Notes: generated from the letters alone by a model not told the origin. DNA of 64,000 nt from Natrinema salinisoli (GCF_020405205.1 NZ_CP084469.1:1612001-1676000), one strand, 5' to 3'. Shown: positions 1 to 8,306, numbered from the stretch's first letter. Made by a program: numbers and translations.

Positions 1-207
1 GACGAAGCCGATGACAGGGTGACGGTGAAGGACATCGTCAGCAACGTGGAAGACGCGCACGATGACGGTGCGCCGGTCGATAAAGTCATCGAGCTCGCAA
101 TGCACGACGCCGGTCTCGACCGCGGTGAAGTCGAGCACAAGTTGGAGAAACTCCGGCACACGGGCGACGTGTACGAACCGTCGAAAAACCTGTTGAGGGT
201 GGTCTAA
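1..207 (+). CDS. MCM DNA helicase, C-terminal winged-helix end (5' truncated by window)
   Basis: The frame is open from base 1 to the stop at 205-207, so this is probably the tail of a longer gene; a GTG at 19 could start a 62-residue protein, but that is less likely. The readable part resembles the C-terminal winged helix of archaeal MCM: a 'GAPVDKVIELA' helix, a 'VEHKLEKLR' recognition helix and a wing with 'GDVYEPSKNLLRVV'. MCM is the replicative 3'-5' helicase. A copy in an integrated element suggests its own replication helicase. The AAA+ domain lies upstream, so this cannot be confirmed here. Confidence 0.72.
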   Translation, partial: DEADDRVTVKDIVSNVEDAHDDGAPVDKVIELAMHDAGLDRGEVEHKLEKLRHTGDVYEPSKNLLRVV

Positions 208-834
208 ATGCCAGGAGTGACGTTCGACCGAATGGCGAAAATCCGGCACAACCGTTCGACACTGCACCGGCTCCCCGCGCCGGGCGTCAGGTGGCGGTGG
301 GGTGACGTCGTCGATGATTACGGTGACGGTGACGATGCTAAGGTGTCGAAGAAGGATGCGTACGCCGTGAAGCCGTTGTTACGGAAGGTCGATGACGGTG
401 TGTACGAGACGACCGAGCGACTCGCGGAGTACCTCGATGATATGTGGGGCATCGAAGTCGGTGCGAACGGCGGCGCGGGTCAGTCGCGGCTCCCGGTTGA
501 GACGGCCGTCACGGGCGAGTCACGGACGTTGACTGACGGGTCCGGGTCACCGCCCGACTCGGGCGGTGAACGCCGGCAGGCGGCGTTGGACGGGTCTGAT
601 GCGACCGCGGATGTGCGAGCGGTCGCAGTGCAGGAAGACCCGCGGGTCATCGGGGCGTACAAGAGGAATCCGTCGCCGAAGCACGATACCGCCGCGCAGG
701 ATGCGGGGCAGGCGGGTCTCGATGCGTTCACCGTGACCGGCGACGCTGGCGCGGTGCCGGGTGACGTGGACGCGTTCACAGTGACTGAGTGGGTCGGCCG
801 ATTCCGTCGGCCGACCGGGAACGTGTACGCGTAA
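208..834 (+). CDS. Hypothetical protein, 208 aa, downstream of mcm
   Basis: I do not recognise this protein. It starts at the ATG directly after the stop of the MCM gene with no gap, so the two are surely cotranscribed. The first 85 residues look like a folded basic-acidic domain ('RMAKIRHNRSTLHRL', 'DAYAVKPLLRKVDDGVYE'). The rest is low complexity, rich in Gly, Ala, Asp and Ser, and holds two copies of 'DAFTVT' about 19 residues apart near the end. Position suggests a replication accessory role, but nothing in the sequence proves this. It is followed by a T-rich repeat shared by other intergenic regions of the element. Confidence 0.6.
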   Translation: MPGVTFDRMAKIRHNRSTLHRLPAPGVRWRWGDVVDDYGDGDDAKVSKKDAYAVKPLLRKVDDGVYETTERLAEYLDDMWGIEVGANGGAGQSRLPVETAVTGESRTLTDGSGSPPDSGGERRQAALDGSDATADVRAVAVQEDPRVIGAYKRNPSPKHDTAAQDAGQAGLDAFTVTGDAGAVPGDVDAFTVTEWVGRFRRPTGNVYA

Positions 835-858
835 CCCTTCGAGCACCCTTTCGAACTC

Positions 859-888
859 GGAAAAATTTGTAGTTTGTCGTTGTAGTCG
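859..888 (+). repeat. Intergenic 'TTTGTAGTT' cassette, copy 1
   Basis: Short A/T run followed by TTTGTAGTTTGTCGTTGTAG, found 25 bases after the stop at 834. Similar text lies at about 1409, 4777, 8731, 13508, 17601 and 18711. A hairpin with stem CGGCGTA/TACGCCG follows at about 895-917. Most copies follow the 3' end of a gene, so a terminator role fits best. Confidence 0.6.
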
Positions 889-990
889 CGGGCGGCGTAC
901 AAGGCTTCTACGCCGTGTTTCTAAGGGTTTCAGCCGGCCGTGTACTGTGAAGCGGTACGGTCGTGCTCACAGTACGCGACCATCCTGTCG

Positions 991-1359
991 TCAGTCGATG
1001 TACTCGGTTGGGTCGAGTGACCACCACGCATCGACGCGGCAGTTAACATCATCGACGTGCGACCACTTATCGCTCGATTCCCGCCCGTCGCCAGCTGTTT
1101 GTAGCCGGTCACCGTTCAGCGTTTTCACTCGATGCATGATGTCTTCCCCATCGATATTCACGGAGACGATGTCATCGACTGCGATATCGTCAGGGTGGAC
1201 GTCGGTGCAGTGAGCGACGATGGGTGCGTTCATCGTTGGTTCCATCGAATCGCCCGTGGCGGTCCGAAAGTCCGGGTGGGCGGCGATGACGGTGAGCGCG
1301 GCGAGGACAGTGCAGAGAACGGCGAGTGCGGCGATCGTGGCGACGCGGTCCGTGTTCAT
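991..1359 (-). CDS. Sec11-like type I signal peptidase (family S26), provirus-encoded
   Basis: The 122-residue protein has one N-terminal membrane helix (about residues 6-27) and then a signal peptidase catalytic core. Visible motifs are 'TGDSMEPTM' with the nucleophile Ser38, 'IMHRV' with His75, and 'TAGDGRESSD' with acidic residues 90 and 96. This is the Ser-His-Asp pattern of archaeal and ER-type enzymes. It would cleave signal peptides outside the membrane. It is shorter than cellular haloarchaeal enzymes and has no C-terminal helix. The ATG at 1359 is chosen because the shared promoter sequence lies about 25-45 bases upstream. It is transcribed against the flanking genes. Confidence 0.8.
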   Translation of the reverse strand: MNTDRVATIAALAVLCTVLAALTVIAAHPDFRTATGDSMEPTMNAPIVAHCTDVHPDDIAVDDIVSVNIDGEDIMHRVKTLNGDRLQTAGDGRESSDKWSHVDDVNCRVDAWWSLDPTEYID

Positions 1360-1378
1360 ACTCGATTCTACTGTGAAC

Positions 1379-1402
1379 GCTCGGAAGTACCGGGTTCCCG
1401 GC
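1379..1402 (-). promoter_or_regulatory. Shared provirus promoter, minus-strand copy
   Basis: Read on the minus strand this is CCGGGAACCCGG, then TACTTCCGAGCG, closely matching the plus-strand copies. It drives the signal peptidase gene, whose ATG is about 29 bases past the TATA-like TACTT. CCGGG-AA-CCCGG is an inverted repeat that could hold a dimeric regulator. Confidence 0.75.
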
Positions 1403-1408
1403 TCTCTC

Positions 1409-1433
1409 AAAAATTTGTAGTCTCGTTGCACTC
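1409..1433 (+). repeat. Intergenic 'TTTGTAGTT' cassette, copy 2
   Basis: AAAAATTTGTAGTCTCGTTG lies between two divergent promoters, where no terminator is expected. This copy argues that the repeat may also act as an upstream promoter element or mark a lost gene. Confidence 0.45.
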
Positions 1434-1456
1434 CCGTGCGCGTGACCCCGTGAACC

Positions 1457-1480
1457 CCGGGAACCCCTTATTTACGAGCA
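1457..1480 (+). promoter_or_regulatory. Shared provirus promoter, structural-gene copy
   Basis: CCGGGAACCCC followed by TTATTTACGAGCA. TTATTTA is a plausible haloarchaeal TATA box. The first ATG of the downstream gene is at 1536, so this transcript would carry a leader of roughly 30 bases, unlike most other copies. Confidence 0.75.
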
Positions 1481-1535
1481 TTGCCCCGAGCGGGCGGTAA
1501 GGCGTTCGCAAGAAATCGAGCGCTGGCTACAACAA

Positions 1536-1928
1536 ATGGCACGAAACGAACTAGACGTCATCGACTACGTACCGGTCGCACTGTACCCGGTTTTCGTCGG
1601 CATCATGCTGGCGATTTTCGAGTTCAGTGTCAGTATCTTCGGAGGCTTCGACCTCAATCAGGTCCTGTACTCCGGGAGCGGCATCGAAGTGACACTCGCA
1701 GGCGCGCTCGCACTCGCGTCAGGCGGAGCAATCGTCGCAACGAACGAAATCGACGGGAGCGATTACGAAACCTGGGAGTACGGTGCAATCCTCGCAGTGT
1801 TCCTGTTCCCGCTCGGCGTGATGCTCATCCCGGCAGTCGGGACGGCCATCATGACGTACGAGCTGGTGACGGTTGCGGTGTGGCTCATTGCGACCGTCGG
1901 GTCGGTGTGGGTCGCTTACACCGAGTAA
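1536..1928 (+). CDS. VP3-like small membrane protein
   Basis: The 130-residue protein is almost all membrane: helices at about residues 13-33, 50-68, 80-100 and 104-126, with short acidic links such as 'NEIDGSDYETWEYG'. Pleolipoviruses carry a small multi-helix protein (VP3) at the inner face of the virion membrane, coded just before the spike gene. Size, topology and position fit. There is no signal peptide. It lies 43 bases before the large surface protein gene and is probably cotranscribed with it. Function is inferred from context, not from sequence identity. Confidence 0.6.
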   Translation: MARNELDVIDYVPVALYPVFVGIMLAIFEFSVSIFGGFDLNQVLYSGSGIEVTLAGALALASGGAIVATNEIDGSDYETWEYGAILAVFLFPLGVMLIPAVGTAIMTYELVTVAVWLIATVGSVWVAYTE

Positions 1929-1971
1929 TCGGCGTTCTCGATTCACTCATCTTTCGAGGTGAACACTACTC

Positions 1972-4755
1972 ATGACACGAAACACTTCAACAGTAGACGA
2001 CGAGGAACAGGCGAACACGGGCCCTCCAGTAGAGGGTGACGTGTATGAACACGGGTCGGGAGTCGGCCCGAACGGGCCACGCATGTCGATGTCCCGGCGA
2101 CGCGTACTGCAAGGCTTAGCTGCAGGCGGAGCCGCGACGGCACTCGGCACCGGGACCGTCGCCGCGGACCACGGCGCGAACGACCCCATCGACGTGACCG
2201 GCGACGGTGACTCAACGAACGGTGACCACGCGGACGTGGACCCGGCGCGAATCGCAGCTGGTGCAGCAGTCGGCGGAGCGCTCGTCGCTGGACCTGCAGG
2301 CGCGGTCGCCGGTGCCGGTCTCGGGTACGCCGCCGGGACGGTCGAGAACGAGTACGAAGTCGTAGGTGATTGGATGTACGGGTCGTACGAGGACCGTATC
2401 GACACGCAACTCCAGGCAGACCTGTACTCGCACGCCGAAACCGTTCAAAACGAGCTCATCTGGAACGCCAAACAATTCGATAACCGGATGGAGCTCGCTC
2501 AGAACAACTGGATAGCGCAAGCGCAATTCGACGCTATTCAGAAACTGAATGAGCTCGGTGTCGAGGATTCCACGGACACGACAGCGGAAGAGGAGCAGCA
2601 AGTCATCGACGCTGCCGTGAACGGTGTCATCGAGGCTTCGATGCCGGCGCTCAAAAGCGCGTTAGCTATTGAGTCATCCGTGAACTTGCGACTCGCGTCG
2701 TTCAACGCGCGTGAGGAAGTCGCTAACATCGACCTGGCGAACCGCGCGACCAAACGTGGGCACGTTGACAGCGGCGAGAACGTAAAAGGCGTGAAACCGC
2801 TGCACTTAGATCTCCTGAACGGTGACACGGTCGAAGCGTGGGGTCTGTATCAGGGTTCACCTGACGACAGTTACGACAATGAACTGGTGCACGAACACTT
2901 CACGTACCCTGCACAAGCCCCTGACACCGGGTTCGCGGGGTACGCGGTGCAGGAACTTGCCCCGTTACCCGATGATACCTCCCGCGCAGGTGAGTACACC
3001 GGTGAGACCGACGAGAACGGGAACACCATCCTCGCATCGGCCCTCTCGACTCAGACCGGCGTGCACTACGACGGGAACGTCATCCGACCGTCGAACATCG
3101 GGGACGCCGGAATCGAGTACGACCTCGGTGACGGAACCGCGGACTCATTCAGTGGACTGTACTGGAATCTGTACGGTCTCATCGATACGCTCATCGGTGA
3201 GATGGAGACGTACGCAGCGGAAGTGTACAACGCCGTCTCAGCCGGGCAAATCAGTGTCGATGAGCTCATCACACCCGCGATTTTCGCAGAGGAACTCGCG
3301 CGTGACTGGGCGACGACCGGTGACACGGGTTACTCCCGCGCGCTCCTGGCGAACCTCGGTGTGGACACGGACCTCGAAACGTCGATGACCGTCACTGTCT
3401 CACCGACGGATAACCCGGCGACGACGCTGGACTACGGTTCTATCGGTGCGACCGCGGACTTCACCACGACGCTCAGTAATGCGTCCGCGGACGTGACCGT
3501 GACACTCGACCCGGGCGGAGCGACCGACACGGACGGGACGATGCACGTTCCCGCCGCGGGCGGGACGCTCAACCTCCGCGTATCACCGTTCACCGATGAC
3601 CCGAGCGCACCGGCGTACGCGGTGAGTGACGTTGAACTCACGACCGCTGCGGGCGACACCGTGACCGTCGCAGTGTCCGAGATGTCGGACGTGGACGGGA
3701 CCGTTGCAGGCGGTCAAGCATGGTACGACGACCTCGATGCGGGCGGTGACGGGTCCGTCACAATCGATGCGATTGACGTGACGTACTCGACGACCGACTC
3801 GGAAACCGGTGAGACGAGCACGACGACTGACTCGGTCGTGACTGCCGCTGGAGTCGGGATCGAGCTCGACTCACCAGATGTCGGGTGGACGTACGCCGAC
3901 GCCGCATTAGCGACGAACTGGCGGCCGCACGGCGGTGTCCCGGAGAACTGGAGCGAGGCAGCGATGCAAGGGTTCGTGTTCGAAGGCGTGACGCTGTCGA
4001 ACACGTCGGGTCCGGACACGCTCACCGCTGAAATCGGGTTCGCGCACGACGGCTCACCGACAGTGAACGACTCCGCTCCGGACACGTACACTGTCCCATC
4101 GGACCGGTCCATCCAGGCGCAAGTCACCGGGACAATCACGAACGTGGACGCCGTGACAATCACCACTGTCGGCGGTGACTCGGTCACATCGACCGTGGAC
4201 GGTGAAGGCTTCGCAACAGTCCCTCACACGGACTTCGCAGCTGCCGGTGAGACGTTCACCATCGACACGGTCGAAGTCGAGTACACTGACCCGAGCGACT
4301 CGACTGCGTACACGGCGACCGCCGGCACCGTCGATGCCGAGCTCAGTGTCGAGAACGTCGAAATCCCCGAGTACGACTTCATGGTCGAGAAGTGGTACGA
4401 CACATCGAACAAGGGCGAGGACGACGAAATCGTCATCGCCACGACCACCGGTGACTGGGTTGACGTTGACGCTGGTGACGTGTTCAACATCGAGTCCGCG
4501 ACGGATGTCGATGGGAACGAGCTCGACGGTGTCGTGCTTGGCGATACGAATCGTCACACGTTGGACGTGACGCGAGTTGAGGAAGAGACTCGCCGGTCGA
4601 TTGAGTTGCAGAAGAAGACTGAGGAAGTGACGGACGACCCGACTGGCGGTGGCGGGTCCGGTGACGGTTCCGCCGGGTCGCTCGCAGCGGTCGGTGCGAT
4701 TGTCGGTGGCGGTGCAGTGGCGTACGCCATCAGCAGGCTGCGAGGCGGCGACTAA
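1972..4755 (+). CDS. Large Tat-exported, C-terminally anchored surface protein (VP4/spike-like)
   Basis: The protein has 927 residues. A twin-arginine signal starts near residue 38 ('MSMSRRRVLQGLAAGG') and ends near 'TVAADHG'. A glycine-rich helix-like stretch follows at about 90-120. Several Thr/Asp-rich beta repeats run from about 460 to 860. The end is a Gly/Ser linker and one membrane helix ('SLAAVGAIVGGGAVAYAI') with a basic tail. An SD-like GAGGTGA lies about 11 bases before the ATG. Exported, anchored layout and place after the VP3-like gene fit a virion spike. It is much longer than the roughly 500-residue pleolipovirus spikes I know of. A cell-surface adhesin is the alternative. Confidence 0.6.
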   Translation: MTRNTSTVDDEEQANTGPPVEGDVYEHGSGVGPNGPRMSMSRRRVLQGLAAGGAATALGTGTVAADHGANDPIDVTGDGDSTNGDHADVDPARIAAGAAVGGALVAGPAGAVAGAGLGYAAGTVENEYEVVGDWMYGSYEDRIDTQLQADLYSHAETVQNELIWNAKQFDNRMELAQNNWIAQAQFDAIQKLNELGVEDSTDTTAEEEQQVIDAAVNGVIEASMPALKSALAIESSVNLRLASFNAREEVANIDLANRATKRGHVDSGENVKGVKPLHLDLLNGDTVEAWGLYQGSPDDSYDNELVHEHFTYPAQAPDTGFAGYAVQELAPLPDDTSRAGEYTGETDENGNTILASALSTQTGVHYDGNVIRPSNIGDAGIEYDLGDGTADSFSGLYWNLYGLIDTLIGEMETYAAEVYNAVSAGQISVDELITPAIFAEELARDWATTGDTGYSRALLANLGVDTDLETSMTVTVSPTDNPATTLDYGSIGATADFTTTLSNASADVTVTLDPGGATDTDGTMHVPAAGGTLNLRVSPFTDDPSAPAYAVSDVELTTAAGDTVTVAVSEMSDVDGTVAGGQAWYDDLDAGGDGSVTIDAIDVTYSTTDSETGETSTTTDSVVTAAGVGIELDSPDVGWTYADAALATNWRPHGGVPENWSEAAMQGFVFEGVTLSNTSGPDTLTAEIGFAHDGSPTVNDSAPDTYTVPSDRSIQAQVTGTITNVDAVTITTVGGDSVTSTVDGEGFATVPHTDFAAAGETFTIDTVEVEYTDPSDSTAYTATAGTVDAELSVENVEIPEYDFMVEKWYDTSNKGEDDEIVIATTTGDWVDVDAGDVFNIESATDVDGNELDGVVLGDTNRHTLDVTRVEEETRRSIELQKKTEEVTDDPTGGGGSGDGSAGSLAAVGAIVGGGAVAYAISRLRGGD

Positions 4756-4776
4756 CCCCGTCTTAGAACGCGTTCC

Positions 4777-4802
4777 TTATTTTTTGTGGTTGCGTGTAGT
4801 TG
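4777..4802 (+). repeat. Intergenic 'TTTGTAGTT' cassette, copy 3
   Basis: TTATTTTTTGTGGTTGCGTG then TAGTTGAACG follows the spike-like gene by about 20 bases. The run of six T fits a terminator. Confidence 0.55.
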
Positions 4803-4974
4803 AACGCCGGGTAGAGGCGTTGAGGCCGTGTTGTGCGAGGGTTTCAGTTTGAATCGTGCCGTGAGTGTCTCGGTTCGTGTTGTGAGTCTGCGTGGTGACT
4901 GGCAGTGGCGCGCCGAGATCCTGAGAAGAGGGTGTGTCGACACTTCCTCGTGTGCCGTGTAGTGCCCTGCACCC

Positions 4975-4998
4975 CCGGGAACCCGGTATTTACGAGCA
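4975..4998 (+). promoter_or_regulatory. Shared provirus promoter before the membrane-protein operon
   Basis: CCGGGAACCCGG followed by TATTTACGAGCA; this copy has the full inverted repeat CCGGG-AA-CCCGG. The ATG of the next gene is 33 bases past the TATA box. Confidence 0.75.
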
Positions 4999-5022
4999 TA
5001 TTCGAAAGCTGCGCACGTAACA

Positions 5023-5238
5023 ATGCCAATCTGGTTCCTAATCAAACCGTTACTCGCGGTACTCCCGTCAGGGTGGATAGGCGATTTACTCGCCGCTGGC
5101 ATCCTCATGGGAGCCGCAGCAATCGTTCTGGAAACGCTGGGTATCCCAGTCATCGACCCGGCGATGAACTGGTTCGACTCGACCGTCATCGACCCGGTCA
5201 TCAACTGGATTAAAGACACGGTGACGCCGTCATGGTAA
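5023..5238 (+). CDS. Small membrane protein, 71 aa
   Basis: I do not recognise the protein by name. It has two likely membrane helices, at about residues 3-17 and 20-43, then an amphipathic tail with two similar pieces ('IDPAMNWFDSTV' and 'IDPVINWIKDTV'). The repeated piece suggests an internal duplication. It is the first gene after a promoter copy and its end overlaps the next gene by seven bases (ATGGTAA). It could be a virion membrane or assembly protein. Confidence 0.65.
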   Translation: MPIWFLIKPLLAVLPSGWIGDLLAAGILMGAAAIVLETLGIPVIDPAMNWFDSTVIDPVINWIKDTVTPSW

Positions 5239-5888
5239 CGCGCTCGACTGTCACTGCGGCACTTGCCGTTCTCGCACTCATTACCGTGACACTCGCCGCA
5301 CCAGTCGGTAGTGTAGCTGCGCAAGACGCGAATAACACGACGAGCACACCCGCGAACACGAGCGAGACCGACGCGAACCCGTGGGGCGACGACCGTGACA
5401 ACACCAGTGCAGACGGTGAAAACGGCAGTGAAAGTGACGGGAACGAAACGAGTGAAATCCTCGCACAACTCGGCGACGTGACCATCACCGGGTACGAGAT
5501 GCGTGACGACGGCGACGCCGTCGCAATCCACATGAACGCCGAAGAACCACGGCCCGTGCAAATCGACAAACCGTACGAGAGCATCGATTCCGAGGGTGTG
5601 GGTGACGTCGAACCCGCGATTCTTGAAGAAACTCGACTGTCGCGCGGTGAGAACACGGTCGTCGTCGAACTCCCCGAGTCTGAAGCCGGTCACCAAACCG
5701 TGTGGGTGTACGCGAACGACCTTCGAGTCCCAATCACAGTTCACATTGACGGCGGGACACCTGTCGATAACCTCGCACCGATGAGCGCGCTTGTGCTCGG
5801 TGCACTCGTCGGTCTCACGTCCGCAGGGTACGGTGCGTGGAGAGCAATCCGTCGCGGGAAAGGCGCGGTCAGAAGGGCAAAACCATGA
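5232..5888 (+). CDS. Exported, probably N-glycosylated membrane protein (ORF6-like)
   Basis: The 218-residue protein has a Sec signal peptide (residues 1-30, 'ALAVLALITVTLAAPVGSVAAQ'-type core), then about 45 residues packed with N-glycosylation sequons (NNT, NTT, NTS twice, NGS, NET). A beta-rich domain of about 110 residues follows, then one membrane helix near the end ('MSALVLGALVGLTSAGYGAW') and a basic tail. It lies between a small membrane protein and a second membrane protein, overlapping both. The layout fits ORF6 of the pleolipovirus block. The signal peptide would be a substrate for a type I signal peptidase. Confidence 0.65.
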   Translation: MVTRSTVTAALAVLALITVTLAAPVGSVAAQDANNTTSTPANTSETDANPWGDDRDNTSADGENGSESDGNETSEILAQLGDVTITGYEMRDDGDAVAIHMNAEEPRPVQIDKPYESIDSEGVGDVEPAILEETRLSRGENTVVVELPESEAGHQTVWVYANDLRVPITVHIDGGTPVDNLAPMSALVLGALVGLTSAGYGAWRAIRRGKGAVRRAKP

Positions 5889-6700
5889 CACGCAACGCAC
5901 CGACATTCAACTCGAAGAAGGACTGGGCGGTGTACCTACTCGGTGAGCACAAGCTCATCGTCGCAGCGACGATCGTGGCAGTCGGCATCGTAGTTGCGTT
6001 CGGCGGGTTCGACGTCACCGTTCCGACGTGGGTCTTAGCGGTTGTCGTCGCGTACCTGTTGATTGGTATCCCGGCGTACGTTCTCGGGTACGGTACCGGG
6101 CGACGTTACGACCCGAATTCGTACGAGAAGTTCTGGCATACGAACGCCGCGACCGATGAGCGAGAGTTGTACTTTGTCGAGTCCGAGTACTTGCAGGAGA
6201 ACAAGCGCGTGGAAGGCGCGCCGCCGCGACGGGTGAACGACGGGCAGGACTTCGAAGTCCGCGAGTTCGAGCACCTCGATAACATCGACGAGGTGCGCGT
6301 GGAAGGCGCTCGGTACGAGGGTACGATGGATTCGAAGCTCGCCACGTCCCGGTCGTACGCCGAGGACATCCACGACTACCTTGAGGACGCGTACGCGCGG
6401 TACAGCGATGTCCGAAACCGCATCAGTCAGATGGGTATTGACGTGAAGAAGGACACGGTGAACACGCTCACCGAGTCCCTCGAACGCGGTGTGCACCCGG
6501 GCGATAACTCGATAGCCGATGCGTGGGAACGTGCCGAAAGCGATGTCGATGACATGGTCGATGAAGAGATCCCGGGTCTCACGCACGACCACTTAGAACA
6601 GGACTTGAACAGGTGGGAGAAGACGAACACGGGCACGGATACCCCGGGTGAAAGCCCTGCAGAAGACGGTGCAGGCGGTCAGAACGGAGGTGAACTGTAA
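5885..6700 (+). CDS. Two-helix membrane protein with long cytoplasmic domain (ORF7-like)
   Basis: The ATG at 5885 overlaps the previous stop (ATGA), giving 271 residues. Two membrane helices lie at about 22-42 and 47-68 with a short loop, followed by about 200 soluble, charged residues ('SYAEDIHDYLEDAYARYSDVR' region) and a disordered Gly/Glu end. No signal peptide is seen. In pleolipoviruses a comparable gene lies between the exported protein and the ATPase gene. The soluble domain may contact the ATPase coded next, but this is inference from order. Confidence 0.6.
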   Translation: MTRNAPTFNSKKDWAVYLLGEHKLIVAATIVAVGIVVAFGGFDVTVPTWVLAVVVAYLLIGIPAYVLGYGTGRRYDPNSYEKFWHTNAATDERELYFVESEYLQENKRVEGAPPRRVNDGQDFEVREFEHLDNIDEVRVEGARYEGTMDSKLATSRSYAEDIHDYLEDAYARYSDVRNRISQMGIDVKKDTVNTLTESLERGVHPGDNSIADAWERAESDVDDMVDEEIPGLTHDHLEQDLNRWEKTNTGTDTPGESPAEDGAGGQNGGEL

Positions 6701-6702
6701 CC

Positions 6703-7836
6703 ATGTCAGATTCAGGAGCGAGCGATAATGAAGTGTACGTCCCGTCGCAGTTACGGGAGTGGATGGAAGGGCACGGGCACCGTGAGAATCTCGAAGCGCT
6801 GTTGCACGCTGGCGTGATTACGGACCCGAAGGTCCGGCACGCACTCACGTTGATAGCGAATTTCTACGACCCGTACGAGTGCGAGCGACCGGACCTCATG
6901 CCGGAGCACCCGGGCGGGTTAGAAATCGTGCAGCAAACCCTCGCAGCGCACGGAACCGAAGCAATCACGGAAGCCGTCGCCACCGGTGACATCCCGACGA
7001 TGCGGTACCTCATGGGCGACACGACGCAACGCGCGGATATCTCGGGTGTCCGTGCAATCGATGACCTGGATGACCTCATCGACGTGAGCGTTCTACTGTG
7101 GTACGTGTACGGGTTCATGGGTGCCGGGAAGAGCTCGCTCGCTATGTTCGCAGCTGAACGGTGGCTGCGATTCAATCCGAACGGCATCATCGGGTCGAAC
7201 ATCAGGAAATTCGATGCGAAAGACGACTGGATTGACTCGTACGGTACACTCGACCAGTGGCTTCGAGAGAACCCGAACACGCCGAAACTGTTCCTGTTCG
7301 ACGAAGCGAACAGTCACGCCGGCGGGCACGGGAAGGACGGGCACGAAGCGAAGACGAAGCTCGGTCCGATGATTTACAAAATCCGGAAGTGGTCCGGGAA
7401 CATGATTATCGTCGGGCACGACGGGAAGGACGTCACCCCGCTCGTACGTGAGTTAGCGACGATTGTGCACAAGGAAGGGACGAAGGATGCGTCGTTCTAC
7501 CGGTCGATTAACAATCGGAACCCGGAAGGCTTGATTCAGGAAGTCACCGGGATCCCGGACACGCGGTGGGACTTCAACGACGAGGAAGCCACTGACTGGA
7601 GCTGGGAAGACTACCGCACGGACGATGACGCGGACGTGGACCATACGGACGGTCCGACGGCTTGGGACGCGCACGTGTACCAGGCGATTCGAGGGAAACA
7701 ACAGGGACTGTCCGACCGCGATACTGCCGAATTCGTGCCGTACAGCAAGTCATGGGTGAATAACCGGTGGAATGAGTTCGATGAGCACGGGAAGCATCGA
7801 GAGTTAGTGGACAGGGTCGAGTCAGAAATCGAGTGA
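6703..7836 (+). CDS. P-loop ATPase (VP8-like virion/assembly NTPase)
   Basis: The 377-residue protein has a Walker A motif 'GFMGAGKSS' at about 138-146 and a Walker B 'LFLFDEANSHAG' at about 197-208. The spacing and a 'KIRKWSGNMIIVGHD' strand near 230-245 resemble Zot/FtsK-HerA type ATPases of filamentous and membrane viruses. The last 60 residues look like a helix-turn-helix ('DTAEFVPYSKSWVNNRWNEF'). It closes the membrane-protein operon two bases after the previous stop. A role in genome handling or virion assembly fits the VP8 position of pleolipoviruses. Cellular HerA-like ATPases are the main alternative. Confidence 0.75.
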   Translation: MSDSGASDNEVYVPSQLREWMEGHGHRENLEALLHAGVITDPKVRHALTLIANFYDPYECERPDLMPEHPGGLEIVQQTLAAHGTEAITEAVATGDIPTMRYLMGDTTQRADISGVRAIDDLDDLIDVSVLLWYVYGFMGAGKSSLAMFAAERWLRFNPNGIIGSNIRKFDAKDDWIDSYGTLDQWLRENPNTPKLFLFDEANSHAGGHGKDGHEAKTKLGPMIYKIRKWSGNMIIVGHDGKDVTPLVRELATIVHKEGTKDASFYRSINNRNPEGLIQEVTGIPDTRWDFNDEEATDWSWEDYRTDDDADVDHTDGPTAWDAHVYQAIRGKQQGLSDRDTAEFVPYSKSWVNNRWNEFDEHGKHRELVDRVESEIE

Positions 7837-7890
7837 CGACGCGGTGATTGGCGACTGTCCACCACTACCCACCCCCCACATTAGTATAGA

Positions 7891-7923
7891 TTTACCGTAC
7901 CGAACGCAGTGAGGAACGTAAAT
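7891..7923 (+). repeat. Hairpin with haloarchaeal GAACGCAGTGA loop
   Basis: Imperfect inverted repeat with arms TTTACCGTACC and GGAACGTAAAT around GAACGCAGTGA. The same loop type occurs in hairpins beside the tRNA fragments at 19.2 kb. It lies just after the ATPase operon and may be a terminator. Confidence 0.4.
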
Positions 7924-8015
7924 GTATAATGTGTCGTTGCAGCGCGTGTACTGCGTGAATACAGAGGAGTAGGTATATATCCCGCACGACACGCACGCGT
8001 ACGAGACGCGTGACA

Positions 8016-8039
8016 CCGGGAACCCCCTACTTACGAGCA
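8016..8039 (+). promoter_or_regulatory. Shared provirus promoter before tatA
   Basis: CCGGGAACCCCC then TACTTACGAGCA. The ATG at 8058 is about 26 bases past TTACGAG, so the transcript should be leaderless or nearly so. Confidence 0.75.
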
Positions 8040-8057
8040 CATCAGGGAGTGTCGAGC

Positions 8058-8306
8058 ATGGGAATCGCACCACTATTCGCCGGGATTCCGGGCGGACCTG
8101 AGATGCTCGTCATCCTACTCATCGCCGTGCTCCTATTCGGCGCGAACAAGATCCCGAGACTCGCACGCAGTGTTGGTGAATCGATGGGCGAGTTCAAGAA
8201 AGGCCGTCAAGAGCTCGAAACTGAAATCGAAGTCGAATCGGACGTCGTCAAGTCCCGAGGAACGCGTGACGCGGACGCGAACCCCACCCGTGAGGCGCGA
8301 GAATGA
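8058..8306 (+). CDS. tatA: TatA/TatE-like twin-arginine translocase subunit, provirus-encoded
   Basis: The 82-residue protein has the full TatA layout: a short N-terminus with 'GIPGGPEM', one membrane helix ('LVILLIAVLLFG', about 17-28), the hinge 'FGANKIPRLARSVGESMG' and an amphipathic helix followed by a charged tail. TatA forms the pore for folded twin-arginine substrates. The upstream ATG in the same frame is rejected because the promoter places the start of the message near 8058. The gene overlaps the next one by ATGA. The large surface protein of the element has a Tat signal, so a dedicated TatA makes sense. Confidence 0.88.
   Translation: MGIAPLFAGIPGGPEMLVILLIAVLLFGANKIPRLARSVGESMGEFKKGRQELETEIEVESDVVKSRGTRDADANPTREARE

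Noticed and set aside
480-902. Minus-strand frames opposite the 208-residue gene
   Set aside because: They mirror the codon bias of the plus-strand gene and have no start signal.
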